This document shows positions 58,746 to 64,000 of a stretch of 64,000 bases of DNA, piece by piece. Each line of letters opens with the position of its first letter. The first letter of the stretch is position 1. The notes below the pieces were generated by a model that worked only from the letters and a program-made list of their open reading frames with translations, had not been told where the DNA came from and did not search any database. The translations under genes and the position numbers were made by a program. This DNA comes from Liquidambar formosana. Its lineage: Eukaryota > Streptophyta > Magnoliopsida > Saxifragales > Altingiaceae. The stretch spans positions 1 through 64,000 of the forward strand of contig JBBPBK010000075.1 in assembly GCA_039720395.1 (NCBI GenBank), written 5' to 3'.

Positions 58746-59552
58746 TAGACGTCCTTGCGGATTGCGGATCCAAGCCAGCACGTCTAGGGATAGAAAATTT
58801 TTAACCTTTAGCCTAAGGACTTGTCCTAAACCTCCATATTTTCCTTAATGAACTCGTTCTCTACACCATGCTCAATTAATTCATTCCTTTTATCCAATAT
58901 GGATTAAGGGTATGTTTAAAAGAATAAGGTATAGAGTCCTTCAATTAGGTTTAATTAATCCCCTAGGACTAGCACATCACAAACATAGCTTGACATCCTA
59001 TTTTCTTAATTTATTCCTCCTAACGCATGACTTTAACGAAAATTAGGGTTTAGAGTCTATGTTAAGGGCATAAGATATAAAGCCTCACACCACAAACACG
59101 GCATAGCATCATTACAAACAAATGTGAGTGCATAAAGGTGAGACCATAGTGTCCTACAAGGCCCATTACATAAACTAAAAGAGGGTAGGCTAGGGTCCTT
59201 CACTTGCTTGAGCAATCCTTATACCTAACCACATGTGGCATCAGGAACGCCGCGTGGGTCCAGCAGTACGTGATTAACTCATTTAATATACCCAAGGGCA
59301 AGCCCAAAGGTACTAGGCAAGAGAGGTTGATAGCTTTCGCCCAAACACTTGGAATCAGGAAAACCAAGGTTGAAACTAGGCCCATCGTTGGCAAGGATAC
59401 ATCGAGGGACATCGATCCTAGCATGCAAGAGTTTGCGCACACAATGCAATAAATGAAAGCACACAATCAAGCGGATGCAATGTGATTGATTTTAATTAAT
59501 CATGAGAAATTAACCTAGCCTAATTAAACTTTATAGAGTCTAGCCCACAAAT
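58746..59552 (-). other. Leader between primer site and gag
   Basis: About 0.8 kb. Opposed 82- and 88-residue frames at 59200-59466 have no recognised motif. The extra ORF1 that precedes gag in classic Ogre elements is not apparent. Confidence 0.6.
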
Positions 59553-59571
59553 CCCCAGTGGAGTCGCCAAA
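59553..59571 (-). other. Primer-binding site of the 18.8-kb element
   Basis: One base inside the 5' LTR end the minus strand reads TTTGGCGACTCCACTGGGG. This GGCGACTCC form is common in Tat-lineage elements; I cannot identify the tRNA with certainty, though tRNA-Arg has been reported for Ogre. Confidence 0.7.
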
Positions 59572-61255
59572 CTGTGAACCCCGGAAATTGGGCCCACAAG
59601 GGATTTGGAAAGAAAATAGATAGGTTGGTTGAAAGAGAAAAAGGGAAAAGGAGTCGCCACCTTATTTTTTAAAGGAAACAAGGAAAACCCTAAAAATAGT
59701 TTGTTTTAAGAAAACAATTTAAATGACTCCATGTTTAAAAAGGAAAGGCAAAAATAGTCTTTTAGAAACCAAAGAAATCGGGGATTCGGAGGCTAAGTTA
59801 TGACATGGGAAGGTTCTAGGCAAAGCCTATAGGCACCCATGTCACCCTTTCGGTCAAGTATATCATCACAAGAATTGCATGCATATCATGTATTTCATTC
59901 ATCCATCCATGTATAATAAACAAATAAAAACAGAAAATAAAAAGAAGAAAAGAAAGAAAGAAAGAAATCTAGGATACTTGGATCCTAAAACGGACTTGAG
60001 CCTCACGAAGAACGCCTACGTACCATGCAACAAAATACATTGATCAAAGTCCACCTAGTTCGATTAGAACTAGGGTTAAGACTCAATACAAACCTATGGT
60101 TAAAACCCTAGGTTTCCTTATTTGGAAAAGAGTTGAATATGATAGATAAACCAAGTTTGAAATTAGGAAAATTCCACAAAATGGAAACTTTGATAAAAAC
60201 AGAATTTTGTTGGTTAAGAAAACCCTTGATTTAAACCATAGACTTGTATTAAAAATTAACCCTAGAGGGGGAGAAGGGAAAAAGTTAGGAAGAGAGGTGA
60301 ATTGAGGCACCTTCACACCCGCTTACCTGAGCGCAATAGCTCCAAGCATTAGCCATTTCAAGCATTGGCAGCCCTATTTGCCATAGGACAAATACCACAC
60401 CTATTTGCACCCTTACACGTGCTCAAAACCATGCGAAAACACTAACATGCAAATCTAGACAGAATAGTACTAAGGCCTAAAATCATCAACTAAACATGCC
60501 AATAACAAAAACAGCAAACTTTCACAAGCCCTAACACAATCCTAGAACCATATCATGCATAAAAACCCTAGAATGAACTAACATGCATGCAAAAATATCA
60601 TATTTACTCCATATGTAAAACATATACAGCAAACATGAAGAAAAATCAAATAAAAAACCTAAATTAACATGCTGTATGAAAACTAACATAAAACAAGGAC
60701 ACTAACAACCCTAAACTCACAAATATGCTTAAAAACATACAAAACAAACTCCAATCATGCTAAAATAAAACTAAACAGAACCTAAATCATGCATATTAAC
60801 TAACTAAAACAATAGAACATGACAAAAAACCTAACTCTAACATGCAATGACACTATCCTAGGACAAGGACAATAGAAGCACAAAAATCACCACTATGCAT
60901 TGAAACCTATGAACTAACTCTAAAGCATGCAAAACTCATCATGAACATCATCAATATCACATGTATTAACTAATAGAAACCTCAATTCATGGTAGAAATC
61001 ATAAGCATGGCATGCAATAGAGCTATCCTACATGATACCTTTGTTTAAGCTTGAACAGAAAAGAGGAATACCTTAGGAAGAGCCTTCCTTGCTGCTGTAT
61101 GGACTCCCTCTTGCTCTTGTGGATGTCTTCAATCAATGTTCTTCAAGGCTACAGCAAGTCCTCTAGCTCTCCTCCAAGTCTCTCTCTCTTATTCTCTCTC
61201 AAACATTCAAGTATTAATGCATAAAGTGGCTCCCCTTGTGCTGAAGCATAGGGGA

Positions 61256-61266
61256 GTATTTATAGA
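61256..61266 (-). promoter_or_regulatory. TATA box of the 5' LTR
   Basis: Minus strand TCTATAAATAC. It lies about 195 bp downstream, in sense, of the palindrome cluster and is conserved in every LTR copy of the family in this window. Confidence 0.75.
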
Positions 61267-61460
61267 CTTCAATTAGGATTAACCAATGGTTGGGATTAAA
61301 ACCCTGATAATTAATCCAAGGGTTATTAGAGACCCCCTTGGGGCTTAAGTAACTCAGAAGTTACCAAAAATTAGAAGGAAACCCGTCCAAAAGAGCTCAT
61401 GTACGTCAAAATAGGCAAGAGTCCGCTTCAGCAAGGAATTATGGTGCAAATAGGAAAGTG

Positions 61461-61545
61461 GCCTCGGGTGACCACCAGGGCCTGGGCGGCTAGCCACCTG
61501 GGCCCAGGCGGCTAGCCACCCAGGGCTGGGTGGTCACCCTAGCCC
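61461..61545. repeat. GC-rich palindrome cluster, 5' LTR
   Basis: Same sequence and layout as 45391-45475, immediately upstream of the active promoter position of the element. Confidence 0.88.
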
Positions 61546-62252
61546 ACTTCGGATTTTTCTCCTATTTTGACTCTCAATGCTTCTAGAAGTGTTTCAAGGG
61601 CCAAATGAACTCCGATTTTGATGAAACAAAAGCCAAAATGACCGTGTTTCGATGAGGAATATGTTTTTAAACATTTTAGGGTGAAAACCACTAACCATGG
61701 GGGCATGGTTAGGTTTGAATAGGGCGGTTAACTGCTATGCTCTACCTTTGCTAAGCATAGGCATGCACATAGGGTCAAACCAAACACTTTCCATATCAAA
61801 ATTGAACTTCATAAAACACTTTTGGGGGTAAATGATGACTAATGAAAGTCAATTTGAAAAGATTTGATTGGTAATTGTGAGTCAATTAGAGCTAATCCAA
61901 AGAAGTGTCAATTAACCAACTTGAACTGTATCGAGCCATTTTAATCCCGAGCCATTGATTCATCAAATTGACACTAGAAAATACCTCTTATGCATCCATA
62001 TGAACTCCAATTGACAATTTGGAGATCATTTCAAGGTCAAATGAAAAGTTTGGGACTTAAAAGACAATTATGCCCCTCAAGTCACAAAAGCTCTTATTAT
62101 CCCTCAAGATGAACTCCGAATTGAACCAAAATTCATACCCATTGTCCTTGTGACTCTAGAAACCTAATGCAAGTGACTAGACTCAAAAACAAAACAAAAA
62201 CATGCATGAAATGATGAGCCCTAGTAAGGTAGTGCAAAAATCGGGTGTGACA

Positions 62253-62650
62253 TGACTCTGAAAGATGATTGATAAATAAATAGACTAAAACCTGTGTTTA
62301 ACCATAAAATAGACAACTAATGTTCATCACATACCACAAATTAACTCAATTAGAAAAAACCATGTCCATAACCAAAGCTTTGGCAATCCAATACCATTAT
62401 TTTCAAAGCTAATAACACCTCCATTAGAGTGATATGCATATATCAAAATAGGAGAACATGATAGATGACTCTAAAAGATAATTGAAAAATAGATAGATTG
62501 AAATATGTGTTCAACCATAAAATAGACAACTACTATTCATCACATACCACAAATTAATTCCATTAGAAAAAACCATGTCCATAACCAAAGTTTTGGTCAT
62601 TAGGGTTGAATCTAGTACCATAATTTTCAAAGCCAAGAACACCTCCAATA
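62253..62650. repeat. Local tandem duplication in copy B
   Basis: GATGATTGATAAATAAATAG...ACCATGTCCATAACCAAAG at 62263-62400 recurs at about 62476-62600 with mismatches. Copy A has this block once. Confidence 0.85.
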
Positions 62651-63522
62651 TTAGAGTTTACGCCTAGAAATGGAGGAGGGTTTCAAGCCTCAATCATAAG
62701 CTTGTTGGCTTGCTTCGCTATGTTCTGCTTGAGTTCCTCTAAAGCGGCCTTCAACAGCTCAAGCTACTGTAACCCTAGCTCTTCAATAGGAGTTTCCCAC
62801 CAACACTAGGTCTGGCTGGCTTTTTTGACCTGGTTAAGTAACCCACCAAACTTCTTCTCTACTTCTAATTGGTTAAGCACTTCAGTGAGTTGTATGTTAA
62901 GATCACGAACTCTAGCATTGCTATAAGCCTCAACAAGGTGGTGCTCTGTGCTAGAGTTTATTAAAGGGCTTCAAGTGAAGAAATGTTCGATGATCGTTTC
63001 AACACATGGGTGACCAAAAGAGAAAACTTTTTTCCGTGGCAAGAAGACAATGATGGCAACTTTAACCCTATAAAGTGTGGAAAGTTCATTAGCCTTCTTA
63101 AAGAGACTAGAGTGACGCTTTGAGAAGGTTACTTTCTTTTGACATTATGGCCATTTGGGTGACCACAAGAGAAAACCATTTTCCCTAACGAGAAAACAAT
63201 GATGGCAACATCAACCCCACAAAGTGGAAAGTTCACTAGCCTTCTTAAAGAGACCAGAGCGATGCTTTGAGAAGGCAACCAGAAGGCTACTTTCCTTTGA
63301 CATTTTGGCCAATTCAACACATGGGTGACCAAAAGAGAAAATTTTTTTCCCCGGCGAGAAGACAATGATGGCAACTTTAACCCCACAAAATGTGGAAAGT
63401 TCACTGGCCTTCTTAAAGATACTGGAGCAATGCTTTGAGAAGGTAACTAGAAGGTTACTTTCCTTTGACATTTTTGTCATTTCGATCTTTTGGCGACCCT
63501 TACTCTTCATCTGTGAGGCCAT
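62563..63522 (-). pseudogene. AGL62-like type I MADS-box pseudogene (copy B)
   Basis: ATG 63522 opens [20 protein letters not shown], then [20 protein letters not shown] and [20 protein letters not shown], an AGL62-like M-alpha MADS domain. Two further MADS units follow, joined at about 63308 and 63151; the second has a two-base loss that shifts frame. After the third unit the C-terminal region is retained, unlike copy A: STEHHLVEAYSNARVRDLNI, QLTEVLNQLEVEKKFGGLLN, CWWETPIEELGLQ and LLKAALEELKQNIAKQANKL, ending GYGHGFF at 62563. In-frame stops (after HFFT, before CWWE, after GLQ) show it is dead. Type I MADS proteins normally have one MADS box. Confidence 0.85.
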
Positions 63523-64000
63523 GACAAATAGAAAATATCACTGTAAAAAGATAGGAAAAACCACAATTCTAGGTTTTCATAAGAGGCTGATAATAGAGTA
63601 ATAAAAATTGGACAAGTTGCATTAGGATTTAAAAGGGTTACTCCTTTAAAACTTAATTGCAATGCCAGCCAGATTTTCTATCATTTAGATTTTTTTATCC
63701 AATTATGGAAAAAATATGAATTGGTATGTTATGATTTTGTAGAAGTCGATAATTAATGACCCTCTAATTTGGGCAATATTGCTAGCATGGTGTAGATGAT
63801 GATAGGAGTGGCTGGCGACATTATATAATTAGTAAAGGAAATAAGAAAAAATAACTTTTGCACATTGAAGTAATTGTAAGTAAAGAACATTTCATTGGTT
63901 TGGACTTTTGACCAACGAAATGGTACATTGAATTTTTTTTCTTAACCTTAATTTAATTAGGTTAAGAATGCAACATTGATTTCAATCATTTTTTTTGGGG

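Larger units (their letters stand above)
43453..62252 (-). mobile_element. 18.8-kb Tat/Ogre-like Ty3/gypsy retrotransposon, TSD TGACT
   Basis: Both LTRs are present (43453-46184, 59573-62252) and TGACT flanks the element (43448-43452 and 62253-62257). Order on the minus strand: 5' LTR, primer site, 0.8-kb leader, gag, protease, candidate intron, RT, RNase H, second archaeal-type RNase H, integrase, then an antisense captured gene, a minisatellite with a foreign solo LTR, and the 3' LTR. Great length, the two RNase H domains, stops between protease and RT that an intron would remove, and tandem repeats in the 3' region are known marks of the Tat lineage including Ogre. The gag-upstream ORF1 of classic Ogre is not seen. 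Lesions in gag and pol make it non-autonomous now. Confidence 0.92.
59573..62252 (-). repeat. 5' LTR of the 18.8-kb element (2680 bp)
   Basis: Same ends as the 3' LTR. Lacks about 50 bp present at 43735-43783, joining GGTC directly to AAGTATATC at about 59854. The palindrome cluster is at 61461-61545. Confidence 0.95.
41945..64000. repeat. Segmental duplication, copy B (41945-43452 plus 62253-64000, interrupted)
   Basis: Homologous to 16257-20015 in the same orientation, with the 18.8-kb retrotransposon in between. Differences include a (GA)18 expansion at 43300-43335 where copy A has GGGGAGAACTC, and an extra local duplication at 62430-62650. The match runs off the right edge of the window. 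Confidence 0.9.

Noticed and set aside
59200..59466. Opposed 82- and 88-residue frames as the Ogre ORF1
   Set aside because: They are on both strands at the same place, short, and without any recognised motif; the leader is too short for the usual ORF1.
43453..62252. Endogenous pararetrovirus or retrovirus
   Set aside because: Long LTRs, integrase, double RNase H and 5-bp target duplications identify a Ty3/gypsy retrotransposon. No movement protein or envelope-like frame in sense orientation was found.
1..64000. tRNA, rRNA or other structured RNA genes
   Set aside because: tRNA-complementary primer sites were seen, but no tRNA cloverleaf or rRNA segment could be recognised on either strand by reading; a covariance-model scan was not possible.

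Overview
The window is nuclear DNA from a flowering plant, probably a eudicot. The support is an intronless PLS-class pentatricopeptide repeat (PPR) gene, relics of type I MADS-box genes, plant Ty3/gypsy and PIF/Harbinger elements, and an AT-rich background full of nested LTR retrotransposons. I cannot name the species. Only the PPR gene (32732-34324, +) looks intact. Nearly everything else is transposon, transposon relic or duplicated pseudogene.

Layout. 0.3-4.8 kb: a decayed PIF/Harbinger pair on the minus strand, a HARBI1-like transposase and its Myb/SANT-like companion. 7.4-10.1 kb: a solo LTR with target-site duplication (TSD) ATTAG. 10.4-15.8 kb: a wrecked gypsy element (minus) with two catalytic Asp codons lost. 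15.8-15.95 kb: a 150-bp MITE. 16.3-20.0 kb: copy A of a duplicated segment carrying an AGL62-like MADS pseudogene whose MADS box is amplified in tandem. 20.9-23.4 kb: an LTR, primer-binding site and riddled gag of another gypsy family. 24.1-25.8 kb: solo LTR of a family that recurs at 47.8 kb. 26.1-29.2 kb: solo LTR of a large Tat/Ogre-like family. 31.1-32.6 kb: LINE 3' end. 32.7-34.3 kb: PPR gene. 35.7-41.3 kb: two solo LTRs of the Tat/Ogre-like family, one nested in the other. 41.9-64 kb: copy B of the duplicated segment, split at 43452/62253 by an 18.8-kb Tat/Ogre-like element. Copy A still shows the empty TGACT site.

The 18.8-kb element (43453-62252, coding strand minus) has 2.7-kb LTRs, gag, a DNGS-type protease, RT, two RNase H domains and integrase. 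A candidate 167-bp in-frame intron lies between protease and RT. A 91-bp minisatellite lies in its 3' region and is interrupted by a foreign solo LTR. An antisense, intron-containing plant mobile domain (PMD) gene sits tail-to-tail with pol. The element is crippled by three nonsense codons, a 19-bp duplication, a frameshift and an inverted duplication in gag, although its two LTRs remain very similar. LTRs of this family, and the region upstream of the PMD gene, carry the same GC-rich palindrome cluster; this shared putative control module is the most interesting unexplained signal.
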